DNA of 64,000 nt from Telluria aromaticivorans (lineage in GTDB: Bacteria > Pseudomonadota > Gammaproteobacteria > Burkholderiales > Burkholderiaceae_D), in NCBI RefSeq assembly GCF_013003915.1, contig NZ_JABAIV010000003.1:62001-126000 (forward strand), given 5' to 3'. The translations under genes were made by a program, and so were the position numbers. Below the pieces are notes generated by a model that was given only the letters and a program-made list of their open reading frames with translations, was not told the origin of the DNA and ran no database searches. This document shows positions 55,101 through 60,906 of the stretch, piece by piece (position 1 is the first letter of the stretch; the number at the start of each line of letters is the position of its first letter).

Positions 55101-56082
55101 GCTGGTCGGCCGGATCGTTGCGGTAGCTGGTGAAACGGCCGCTGGCCGGGTCCAGCCACTTCAGGCCGTCCATGTCGGTGCCGACCCATAGCGTAGCCCC
55201 GCTGTCGTGGTACAGCGACAGGATGCGCGGATCGCCCGAGCCGGCGCCGGTGCCCCCGCCCAGTCCTTCGGCGGTGCCCAGGCGCCGGCGTTCCGGCGCG
55301 CCCTCGCCAAGGCGCCATGCCTCCAGCCCGGCGCCGGTGCCGATATACAGGGTGTCGCGCGGCCCCATCGACAGGGCCGAGATCGTGTTGCGCTGCGGGT
55401 CGCCGGCATCGATCGTGAAATGCTCGAAGCGGGTGCCGCCGGGCGCGAGGCGGTCGAGCCCCGCCGCGGTGCCGACCCACAACTGGCCCTTGGTGTCGAG
55501 CGCGAGCGCGCTGACGCGGTTGTCGCGCAGGCTGGCAGGATCCGCGGGGTCATGGCGGTAGCTGCGGAAACGCCCGCTGGCGGTATCGACATGGAACAGG
55601 CCGTCGCCGGTAGCGAGCCACAGCCCCCCGCCGGGGGCGGCGAGCATCGCGAGCACGCTGCGGTTGCCCGCGCGGCGCGTGCTGTCCGTGGGCGGCGCAT
55701 AACGGATGAACTTGCCGGTCGCGTGGTCGAAACGTGTGAGGCCGCCCTTGGTGGCGAACCACATCCGGCCCTGCGGATCTTCGTGCGCCGCCATCACATA
55801 GTTGTCGGGAATGCTGTCCGGGTTGTCCGGGTCGTTGCGGTAGACCGTCATGCGGTAGCCGTCGTAGCGGTTCAGGCCGGCCTGGGTGCCGAACCACATG
55901 AAGCCGCGCCGGTCCTGCAGGATCGCCAGCACCGACTGCTGCGACAGGCCCTGCTCGATCGACAGGCGCTCGAAACGCAGGCTGCGCGGTGCGGCCGCGG
56001 CGCTCGCCGCCCATAGCGACCACGACAGGCAAAGGAATAAGGCAGTCAGGGCAAGGCGCGGTCCCGGCTTGAAGGCAAACAT
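52120..56082 (-). CDS. Propeller-type sensor histidine kinase (Reg_prop, Y_Y_Y, GAF, HisKA, HATPase)
   Basis: This 1320-residue membrane kinase has a signal peptide (ALTALFLCLSWSLWAASA). About 14 beta-propeller repeats (residues about 35-720) each carry the GLxRFDxxxGxF pattern. A Y_Y_Y strand domain (about 735-795, ASWVDTDSRRRYATYTNLDPG) is followed by one membrane helix near 803-824, a coiled coil, a cytoplasmic GAF (about 880-1030), HisKA with His near 1073 (GVAHELNTPIGNS) and HATPase_c (FVNNALLHAF, FFTTRMGQGGTGLGL). There is no receiver. In Bacteroidetes and relatives such kinases sense glycans. No cognate regulator is adjacent. Confidence 0.92.
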   Translation of the reverse strand: MFAFKPGPRLALTALFLCLSWSLWAASAAAAPRSLRFERLSIEQGLSQQSVLAILQDRRGFMWFGTQAGLNRYDGYRMTVYRNDPDNPDSIPDNYVMAAHEDPQGRMWFATKGGLTRFDHATGKFIRYAPPTDSTRRAGNRSVLAMLAAPGGGLWLATGDGLFHVDTASGRFRSYRHDPADPASLRDNRVSALALDTKGQLWVGTAAGLDRLAPGGTRFEHFTIDAGDPQRNTISALSMGPRDTLYIGTGAGLEAWRLGEGAPERRRLGTAEGLGGGTGAGSGDPRILSLYHDSGATLWVGTDMDGLKWLDPASGRFTSYRNDPADQHSLSDNQVSSVLVDRTGTLWAGTLFGGVSRTDLASGGFLRYGGNDGLGRAKVRAILEAPGGGLLMGTTGDGMMRMDAASGQVERIGHGGVPGDVVTSLALSHGRTWIGTPTGLVWRDPAGRFGQLSLGTSPGANYVHAIHAARSGTLWIVTRGGLSALAPGAAGTDAGGLAVRSWRHDPDDPSSLGENYGFAVLEDRQGIVWIGTETGLERFDPASGRFTHYRRDPAKPDSLRHNRVYYLMESARGALWVGTAGGLHRMEQGKDGAGFRFYPFASSRDALPIGAMLEDSHGFIWASTTAGITRLDPANGQVKNYTSKDGLVDGSYFVGAALRAADGRLYFGGINGMTAFEPDAVRDNPYPPPVVLTDLLVLNRSRATPNFHEQRELTLSHRDSVFALEFAALHYADPDGNRYAYQLEGFDASWVDTDSRRRYATYTNLDPGTYVFRVRASNKDGVWSPQATALTIHITPPFWKTWWFRTLAVLATAALFTAGYRLRIRALVAQKLLLEREVGTRTEELRRQKESAERRKQEVEEQKEVVEQAHRNIALLSDIGRTLTANLDTEAIMRTLYEHVRALMDAALFAVVLRHPERGVLEYVYTVVEGERRPAFELPEDATSHLAAWSIANGREVLAGDLPQGLADYLPSLPPERAIQAALPYAWRHGLSPRSLLMVPVMVGERVLGALTVQSPVAQAYGQVHLDMLETLAAYVGVAIDNAEAYHQLKETQAQLAAQEKLASLGSLVAGVAHELNTPIGNSLLMASTLQEKTTEVATRFDAATLRRSDLADYMAASREASNLIMRSLNNAAELVNSFRQVSVDQASAQRRRFDLAQACQEIAATLMNTVRLSGHRLELRVPAGIMMDSFPGPLGQVVINFVNNALLHAFDAPGGIMVLSATRIDGAVRIEFRDDGRGIPPEHLARIFDPFFTTRMGQGGTGLGLNISWNIVTSLLGGTVRVESAPGQGAAFILDLPLRAPDSQPAQPAQPEPEAAGQE

Positions 56083-56171
56083 ACGTGTCCAATGAGATCA
56101 ACCCGGCTAATCTACCAGAGCAGCTTTGCCCGCGGAAAAAAATGAGGCTTCCGGAAACAAAATCGGGCTGC

Positions 56172-56177
56172 TATAAT
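56172..56177 (+). promoter_or_regulatory. -10 box of tRNA-Arg copy 1
   Basis: TATAAT 11 bases before the tRNA. Unlike copies 2 and 3, there is no TTGCCA at the -35 position, so this promoter may be weaker. Confidence 0.7.
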
Positions 56178-56188
56178 GCGTGCATCGG

Positions 56189-56265
56189 GCGGCTGTAGCT
56201 CAGCTGGATAGAGTACTTGGCTACGAACCAAGGGGTCGTGGGTTCGATTCCTGCCAGCCGCACCA
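56189..56265 (+). tRNA. tRNA-Arg (anticodon ACG), copy 1
   Basis: 77 nt including encoded CCA. Acceptor GCGGCTG pairs with CAGCCGC, anticodon stem CTTGG/CCAAG, loop CTACGAA with anticodon ACG, T-loop TTCGATT. ACG is normally deaminated to ICG and reads CGU, CGC and CGA. It is identical to the copies at 56658 and 56945. Confidence 0.97.
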
Positions 56266-56276
56266 GAAGATATGAA

Positions 56277-56306
56277 GGACCAGATCGAAAGATCTGGTCC
56301 TTTTTT
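56277..56306 (+). terminator. Intrinsic terminator after tRNA-Arg copy 1
   Basis: GGACCAGATC-GAAA-GATCTGGTCC followed by six T: 10-bp stem with a GAAA tetraloop. Confidence 0.92.
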
Positions 56307-56402
56307 CGTTGTGCCTGCCCTCCTGGCTTCGGCCATGCTCCGCGGACGCAGGAAAGCCGGGCGCCGTGCCAATGCCGATCACTCAAGCGCCGTTGATTGC
56401 TT

Positions 56403-56554
56403 GTAGGCGGGCAGGGCATGACAGGCCAGTGGCCTGTCATGCGCCCGCGCGTTCAAATTACGGTGCTGCAGCCCGTGCGCCGGTTCATATTGCAACTATC
56501 ACCGCGCGGGGTAATCTGGTCCAGTGGACCAGATTACAAGCCGCCCACCCTACG
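56403..56554. repeat. REP-like composite with two perfect 27-nt palindromes between tRNA copies 1 and 2
   Basis: Unit 1 (56403-56456) starts GTAGGCGGGC and holds a perfect palindrome at 56416-56442 (arm GCATGACAGGCCA, centre G). Unit 2 (56501-56554, inverted) holds a perfect one at 56511-56537 (arm GTAATCTGGTCCA, centre G). The spacer and right flank are homologous to the 50.9-kb composite, yet the palindrome arms differ almost completely. The second arm shares AATCTGGTCC with the terminator stem of tRNA copy 2. Confidence 0.82.
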
Positions 56555-56618
56555 GCTCTCACTAATTGACTGGCATTAGACGCGACGCAGGTTTTTCCGG
56601 GCCGGCGCCGATGAGGCT

Positions 56619-56646
56619 TTGCCAACAGGCGAACCCCTGCTATAAT
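56619..56646 (+). promoter_or_regulatory. Promoter of tRNA-Arg copy 2
   Basis: TTGCCA, 16 bases, then TATAAT, with the tRNA starting 12 bases after the -10 box. Confidence 0.8.
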
Positions 56647-56657
56647 GCGTGCATCGG

Positions 56658-56734
56658 GCGGCTGTAGCTCAGCTGGATAGAGTACTTGGCTACGAACCAA
56701 GGGGTCGTGGGTTCGATTCCTGCCAGCCGCACCA
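56658..56734 (+). tRNA. tRNA-Arg (anticodon ACG), copy 2
   Basis: Identical 77-nt sequence to copy 1, encoded CCA, own promoter and terminator. The leader GCTATAATGCGTGCATCGG is shared with copy 1, so the duplication included the promoter -10. Confidence 0.97.
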
Positions 56735-56744
56735 GAAGACATGA

Positions 56745-56776
56745 GGGACCAGATTGAAAAATCTGGTCCCTTTTTT
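56745..56776 (+). terminator. Intrinsic terminator after tRNA-Arg copy 2
   Basis: GGGACCAGAT-TGAAAA-ATCTGGTCCC followed by six T. Confidence 0.92.
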
Positions 56777-56905
56777 CTTTGTGCGTTCCGAGGCAGGTGC
56801 GGGCAAGCTGGCCAGGCTGCGGGTATGTGCGGACTGCCCTGCCCCCGCGTCGGGTGTGCGCCGGGTCCGTGAACGAGAGGAGCCTGCGCCGTTCGCGCAG
56901 GGGGT

Positions 56906-56933
56906 TTGCCAATCATTCATGTGCTGCTATAAT
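56906..56933 (+). promoter_or_regulatory. Promoter of tRNA-Arg copy 3
   Basis: TTGCCA, 16 bases, then TATAAT: the same layout as copy 2. Confidence 0.8.
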
Positions 56934-56944
56934 GCGTGCCTCGG

Positions 56945-57021
56945 GCGGCTGTAGCTCAGCTGGATAGAGTACTTGGCTACGAACCAAGGGGTCGTGGGTT
57001 CGATTCCTGCCAGCCGCACCA
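56945..57021 (+). tRNA. tRNA-Arg (anticodon ACG), copy 3
   Basis: Identical 77-nt sequence to copies 1 and 2, with encoded CCA. Three copies are consistent with heavy CGC/CGU codon use in this GC-rich genome. Confidence 0.97.
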
Positions 57022-57030
57022 ATTTTTTTA

Positions 57031-57064
57031 AAATGGTCCAGAAGCGATTCTGGGCCATTTTTCT
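57031..57064 (+). terminator. Intrinsic terminator after tRNA-Arg copy 3
   Basis: AATGGTCCAGAA-GCGA-TTCTGGGCCATT (one G-T pair) followed by a T-rich run. Confidence 0.85.
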
Positions 57065-57505
57065 TTTCCGCACCTGGTCTGGTGCCGGCGCTTTTCAAAG
57101 TCCACTTTCTTTCGTCCTACAAGCGCGCACGCCGCTACGCCGTCGGGCTAACTCAGCAAGAACCTTGATTTCACACGAACTTTTGCCCTTCGTTCAATAA
57201 AATTGTGTCAATTCGCGTGTACTCAGCACAGGACACGCTCTTCTCTTTGCGTAGGAAAATGCTGACACATTTTGTGCAACTGAACGAGATTTTGCTACCC
57301 AACAACCTCGTATCAAGGGCTTCTCCTATGGGGGAGCCTTGTTTGGTATGGCTTTTCGGAAATTGGTTGATTTTTAGAATGTGGCGTTCGCGTCAGCGCT
57401 CAATCATGAATCCGCGTGCATTTCCATGTTGTTTTGATAGCATGAAGTTCCCCGATTCTTGAAACCCAAGCTGCAGGACGCGGCTGATTCTATGCGAGGA
57501 AAGAA
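57065..57505. other. AT-rich gap between the tRNA cluster and the FxDxF gene
   Basis: About 440 bases of markedly lower GC than the rest. An 85-codon frame at 57205-57462 has no ribosome site or recognisable protein and is not called. One hairpin (AAGGGCTTCTCC near 57316 with GGGGAGCCTT) could be a leader structure. The stretch probably carries the promoter and 5' leader of the FxDxF gene. No attachment site or integrase is seen. Confidence 0.5.
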
Positions 57506-58051
57506 ATGAAAAAATCATTGATTGCTGCAATTGTGTTGGCTTCCGCTTCGTTCGGTTCGTCGGCCGTCATGGCGCAGGACGTGGTCGGAAATTCTCCACA
57601 AGCACTGGACCTGATTGATGACAGCGCCTTCTTCGGCGATACATTCGAAGCAGGTAACGAAGGCAACACCTTCGCTGACCGTTTCACCTTCACTGTTGAT
57701 GGTGACATGGGCATGAATCTGGACGCGATCATCTCGTCGATCAGCCGCACAGCCGACACCGGTCTCGACATCACCGGCCTGGCACTGTATGGCGAAGGAG
57801 ACACCCTGATCACCACCGGCTCCTCGCTGATGAGCGGTGAAATGGACGTGTGGTCGATCTCCAGCGACAACCTGGCTGCCGGTAACTACTACCTGCAAGT
57901 CAGCGGTAGCCTGGTCTCGGATGCCGGCGCCTCATTCGGCGGCGCTGTCATGCTGGCCCCGGTTCCAGAACCAGAGACCTACGGCATGATGCTGGGCGGA
58001 CTTGGCGTGCTGGGCTTCCTGGCACGTCGGCGCAAAGCCAAACAGGCTTGA
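57506..58051 (+). CDS. FxDxF-family PEP-CTERM protein
   Basis: This 181-residue exported protein has a signal peptide (MKKSLIAAIVLASASFGSSAVMAQ), a mature beta domain with the FGDTF and FADRFTFTV motifs of the FxDxF group, and the sorting tail VPEPETYGMMLGGLGVLGFL followed by ARRRKAK. The tail is handled by an exosortase, so the product goes to the outer surface or matrix. A GAGGAAAG site precedes the ATG. An intrinsic terminator follows. Confidence 0.92.
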   Translation: MKKSLIAAIVLASASFGSSAVMAQDVVGNSPQALDLIDDSAFFGDTFEAGNEGNTFADRFTFTVDGDMGMNLDAIISSISRTADTGLDITGLALYGEGDTLITTGSSLMSGEMDVWSISSDNLAAGNYYLQVSGSLVSDAGASFGGAVMLAPVPEPETYGMMLGGLGVLGFLARRRKAKQA

Positions 58052-58073
58052 AGCAGCCTGGTGTGTGAATCGA

Positions 58074-58103
58074 CGGAAGCGTGCAATGCGCTTCCGTTTT
58101 TTT
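58074..58103 (+). terminator. Intrinsic terminator of the FxDxF gene
   Basis: CGGAAGCG-TGCAATG-CGCTTCCG followed by seven T, 22 bases after the stop. Confidence 0.92.
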
Positions 58104-58132
58104 CCCCCGCCGTCAGCGGGAGGCCTGTCTTT

Positions 58133-58367
58133 GTAGGGTGGGCGGCTTCGCCGCCCGCGCGTTCAACTAACGCGTGCACAGAGACGTTGCCCAAAATAAC
58201 CGATCCGATGATGTTTAACAAGAGAGCAGGCTACGCGCACGACTCGCACTGAAGAACGCGGCTACCCAACCCTGGGCATAACGCCAATGCGTCAGCTCAC
58301 ATGTAATTTGAACGCGCGGGCGTTTGTGTTTCCGGGCATTGCCCAAAATCACCCCGCCCGCCCTACG
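58133..58367. repeat. REP-like inverted pair, one unit without and one with a 27-nt palindrome
   Basis: The unit at 58133-58167 (GTAGGGTGGGCGGC-TTC-GCCGCCC then GCGCGTTCAA) is the bare form. The unit at 58307-58367 (inverted) holds a 27-nt palindrome at 58326-58352 (arm GTGTTTCCGGGCA, centre T, 10 of 13 pairs; two of the three mismatches are G-U on the other strand). It fills most of the 342-base gap before the hybrid kinase gene; no gene is present there. Confidence 0.75.
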
Positions 58368-58393
58368 AAAAACCAAGCCTGCCGCCCTACCCC

Positions 58394-60286
58394 TCAAGTC
58401 CGCAGCTTCTTGATCACCGCCCGATTACTCAGGATTTCCTCGATCTGCTCGAAGCGCACCGGCTTGACCATGTGGTGGTCGAAGCCGGCCTCGAAGGCGA
58501 GCTGGCGGTCTTTTTCCTGGCCCCAGCCGGTGACGGCGATTAATACCGTCATCGCGCCGGATTGCAGCTTGCGGATGCCGCGCGCCAGGTCGTAGCCCGA
58601 CATGTGCGGCAGGCCGATGTCGAGGAAAGCGTAATCCGGACAGAAGCGCGCCGCCGCGGCCAGCGCGTCCGGGCCGTTGTGGGTGATCACCACGCTGTGC
58701 CCCATGGCCGTGAGCAGTGCGCCGATGCTGTTGACGAAGTCGACGTTGTCGTCGGCCAGCAGGATGCGGTAGGTCTCGGTGCTGATGAAGGCGGCCGGCG
58801 TGGGCTTGGTCAGCGGCTCGGGCTCGACTACGATCGGCAGGCGCACCACGAACTGGCTGCCATGGCCCAGGCCTTCGCTGCGCGCCTCGATGGTGCCGCC
58901 ATGCAGTTCGACCAGCTTGCGCGCCAGCGACAGGCCGACGCCCAGGCCCGCATTGCTGCGCTCGAGCGTGGAATCGACCTGCACGAACATCTCGAATACC
59001 GAGTCGAGCATGCTTGGGTCCAGGCCGATGCCGCTGTCGGCCACCTCCAGCACCAGGGTCTTGTCTTCGACGGTGGCGCTCAGGCCCACGCGCCCGCCGC
59101 GGTTGGTGTACTTGGCGGCGTTGTTCAGCAGGTTGGAGAGGATCTGCGCCAGGCGCGTGGCGTCGCCATGCAGGAAGACCGGGCGGTCCGGCAGGTCGAT
59201 TTCCAGCTCGTGGCCATGCAGCTCGATGTAGGAGCGCACCACTTCGAGCGCGTCGTTGACGACGGCCTTGAGTTCGACCCGGCCCATCTTGATCGTGAAC
59301 TTCCCGGTATTGATGCGCGAGACGTCCAGCAGGTCGTCCACCAGGCGCACCATCTGGCGCAGCTGGCGCTCCATGATGTCGGTGGCGCGCTGGGTGGCCT
59401 GGGCGTCGCCGCTGCGGATACGCAGGATGTCCAGCCCGGTGCGGATCGGCGCCAAGGGGTTGCGCAGTTCGTGCGCCAGCGTCGCCAGGAATTCGTCCTT
59501 GCGGCGGTCGGCCAGGATCAGGGCCTGCTCGGCGCGCTCGCGCACCGTCATTTCGTGTTCGAGCGTGCGGTTGGCCGCCTGCAGCGCGTCCGAGCGGCGC
59601 CCGATTTCCGCCAGCATGTCGTTGAAGGCCTCGACCAGCACCCCGATCTCGCCCTTCTCGTTGCCCGGCACCCGCAGGGTAAAGTCGCGCCTCAGCATCA
59701 CCTGGCGCGCCACGTTGGTGACGGCTTCGAGGGGACGCGTGATCGAGGCCTGCAGGCGCGAAGCCACCAGCGCCGCGATCACCAGCGCACCCAGCATCAC
59801 GCCGCCGAGGATGGCGCCATAGCTGATCACGCGCTCCAACAGCCCGTAGCGCGAACGCAGGTAGACGGTGCCGAGCGGCTCGCCGTTCTCGACGATCGGG
59901 CGGAACACCACCAGTTCGCCGCGCTCGATGCGGAAGCCTGCCGCCTCGGGCCGGGACGGGAAGGCCTGCTGCGTGCCCGGCGCGCCATAGGTGGCGAAAC
60001 GCTGGCCGCTGTTGGTATAGATCGCGCCTGCCACGATTTGCGGGCGCACCCGCAGCACGCTCAGGTTGCGGGTGGCCGCGGCCGCGTCGTTGAACGAGAC
60101 GGCCGGCGCGGTGACGTCGGCGATGATGTCGGCCTGGGTGGTCAGGTCGTCGACCCAGACCTTCTGGAAGGTGCGCACGTCGACCACCAGCATGGCGATG
60201 GAGGCCGACAGCAGCGCGACGATGGTGGTCGCGATCGCCATCAGGATCAGTTTGCTGCGGACGGAATTGGTATCGTGCATGCCCAT
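58394..60286 (-). CDS. Hybrid sensor histidine kinase with C-terminal receiver
   Basis: This 630-residue inner-membrane protein has TM1 at about 12-34, a periplasmic CHASE8-like sensor at about 35-155 (TQADIIADVTAPAVSFND), TM2 at about 165-190, HAMP, HisKA with His272 (LAHELRNPLAP), HATPase_c (LLNNAAKYTNRGG, GLGVGLSLARKLVELHGG) and a receiver with phosphoacceptor Asp556 (FLDIGLPHMSG). The start codon overlaps the YfiR stop (TGATG), so translation is coupled. It probably receives its signal through the periplasmic YfiR protein. No output domain or separate partner is adjacent. Confidence 0.92.
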   Translation of the reverse strand: MGMHDTNSVRSKLILMAIATTIVALLSASIAMLVVDVRTFQKVWVDDLTTQADIIADVTAPAVSFNDAAAATRNLSVLRVRPQIVAGAIYTNSGQRFATYGAPGTQQAFPSRPEAAGFRIERGELVVFRPIVENGEPLGTVYLRSRYGLLERVISYGAILGGVMLGALVIAALVASRLQASITRPLEAVTNVARQVMLRRDFTLRVPGNEKGEIGVLVEAFNDMLAEIGRRSDALQAANRTLEHEMTVRERAEQALILADRRKDEFLATLAHELRNPLAPIRTGLDILRIRSGDAQATQRATDIMERQLRQMVRLVDDLLDVSRINTGKFTIKMGRVELKAVVNDALEVVRSYIELHGHELEIDLPDRPVFLHGDATRLAQILSNLLNNAAKYTNRGGRVGLSATVEDKTLVLEVADSGIGLDPSMLDSVFEMFVQVDSTLERSNAGLGVGLSLARKLVELHGGTIEARSEGLGHGSQFVVRLPIVVEPEPLTKPTPAAFISTETYRILLADDNVDFVNSIGALLTAMGHSVVITHNGPDALAAAARFCPDYAFLDIGLPHMSGYDLARGIRKLQSGAMTVLIAVTGWGQEKDRQLAFEAGFDHHMVKPVRFEQIEEILSNRAVIKKLRT

Positions 60287-60885
60287 CACGATCCCCCCTT
60301 CTGCACCCGGTTCGCCACGGTCAGCAGGCGCGAACTGAGTTTTACGTTCTTCTTTTCGGCGGCGTCGAGCGACACGTCGAAGCGCACGCGCTCGTCGACG
60401 ATGCGGAAGTTGATCACGCTGCCGTAACGCAGCCCGAGATCGCATTCGGTCACCGTCAGCAAGGCGCCCGGCGCCCCGCGCAGCACGCGCCCGGCGCGTT
60501 CGCTGTCGGACCCCGACACGAACAGAAGGTGCATCGCCGGCGGCGTCTCGTTCTCGCGAACCTGGCGCACCGCGATCGGGCGTCCGGCGATCACGCGGCC
60601 GGCGGCAATGCGCGCCAGCTCGTGCGCCATGTCGTCGGACCCGACCACGCCGATCGTGAGCGGCGCGCCGGCATCGGCAAAGGCGCTGGACGGGAAATCG
60701 GCATAGCCGAGGAATTTATACAGGAAGGCCGCCTTGACCCGGCGTTCGAGCGCCTGCGTGCCGGCCGGCTGGGCCAGGGCGCGCGGCGCCGTTACCGTGG
60801 CAGCGGCCAGCAGCAGCGGCAAGGCGAGCGCCCGGCAGGCCAGGCGGCGCTGCGGTCGATCGGGAGGTGGATTCGTCTTTGTCAT
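60286..60885 (-). CDS. YfiR-family periplasmic protein
   Basis: This 199-residue protein has a signal peptide (RALALPLLLAAATVTAPRALAQ). The YfiR/DUF4154 core is present: VKAAFLYKFLGYADFPSSAF, LTIGVVGSDDMAHELARIAAG, HLLFVSGSDSERAGRVL, LLTVTECDLGLRYGSVINF, LDAAEKKNVKLSSRLLTVA. In Pseudomonas YfiR restrains the cyclase YfiN from the periplasm; here the partner is probably the downstream hybrid kinase. A GTG at 60906 overlapping the TonB stop is an alternative start. Confidence 0.9.
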   Translation of the reverse strand: MTKTNPPPDRPQRRLACRALALPLLLAAATVTAPRALAQPAGTQALERRVKAAFLYKFLGYADFPSSAFADAGAPLTIGVVGSDDMAHELARIAAGRVIAGRPIAVRQVRENETPPAMHLLFVSGSDSERAGRVLRGAPGALLTVTECDLGLRYGSVINFRIVDERVRFDVSLDAAEKKNVKLSSRLLTVANRVQKGGS

Positions 60886-60906
60886 TATGGGCACTTGGGT
60901 CCGCAC

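Noticed and set aside
57205-57462. 85-codon frame in the AT-rich gap
   Set aside because: No ribosome site, no recognisable domain, and its composition fits non-coding AT-rich DNA.
56189-57505. Integrated island at the tRNA-Arg genes
   Set aside because: No integrase and no partial tRNA repeat beyond the three full copies; only a base-composition change.
18926-58367. CRISPR array from the repeated GTAGGGTGGGC elements
   Set aside because: Units are scattered, inverted, palindromic and not separated by uniform unique spacers; no cas gene is present.
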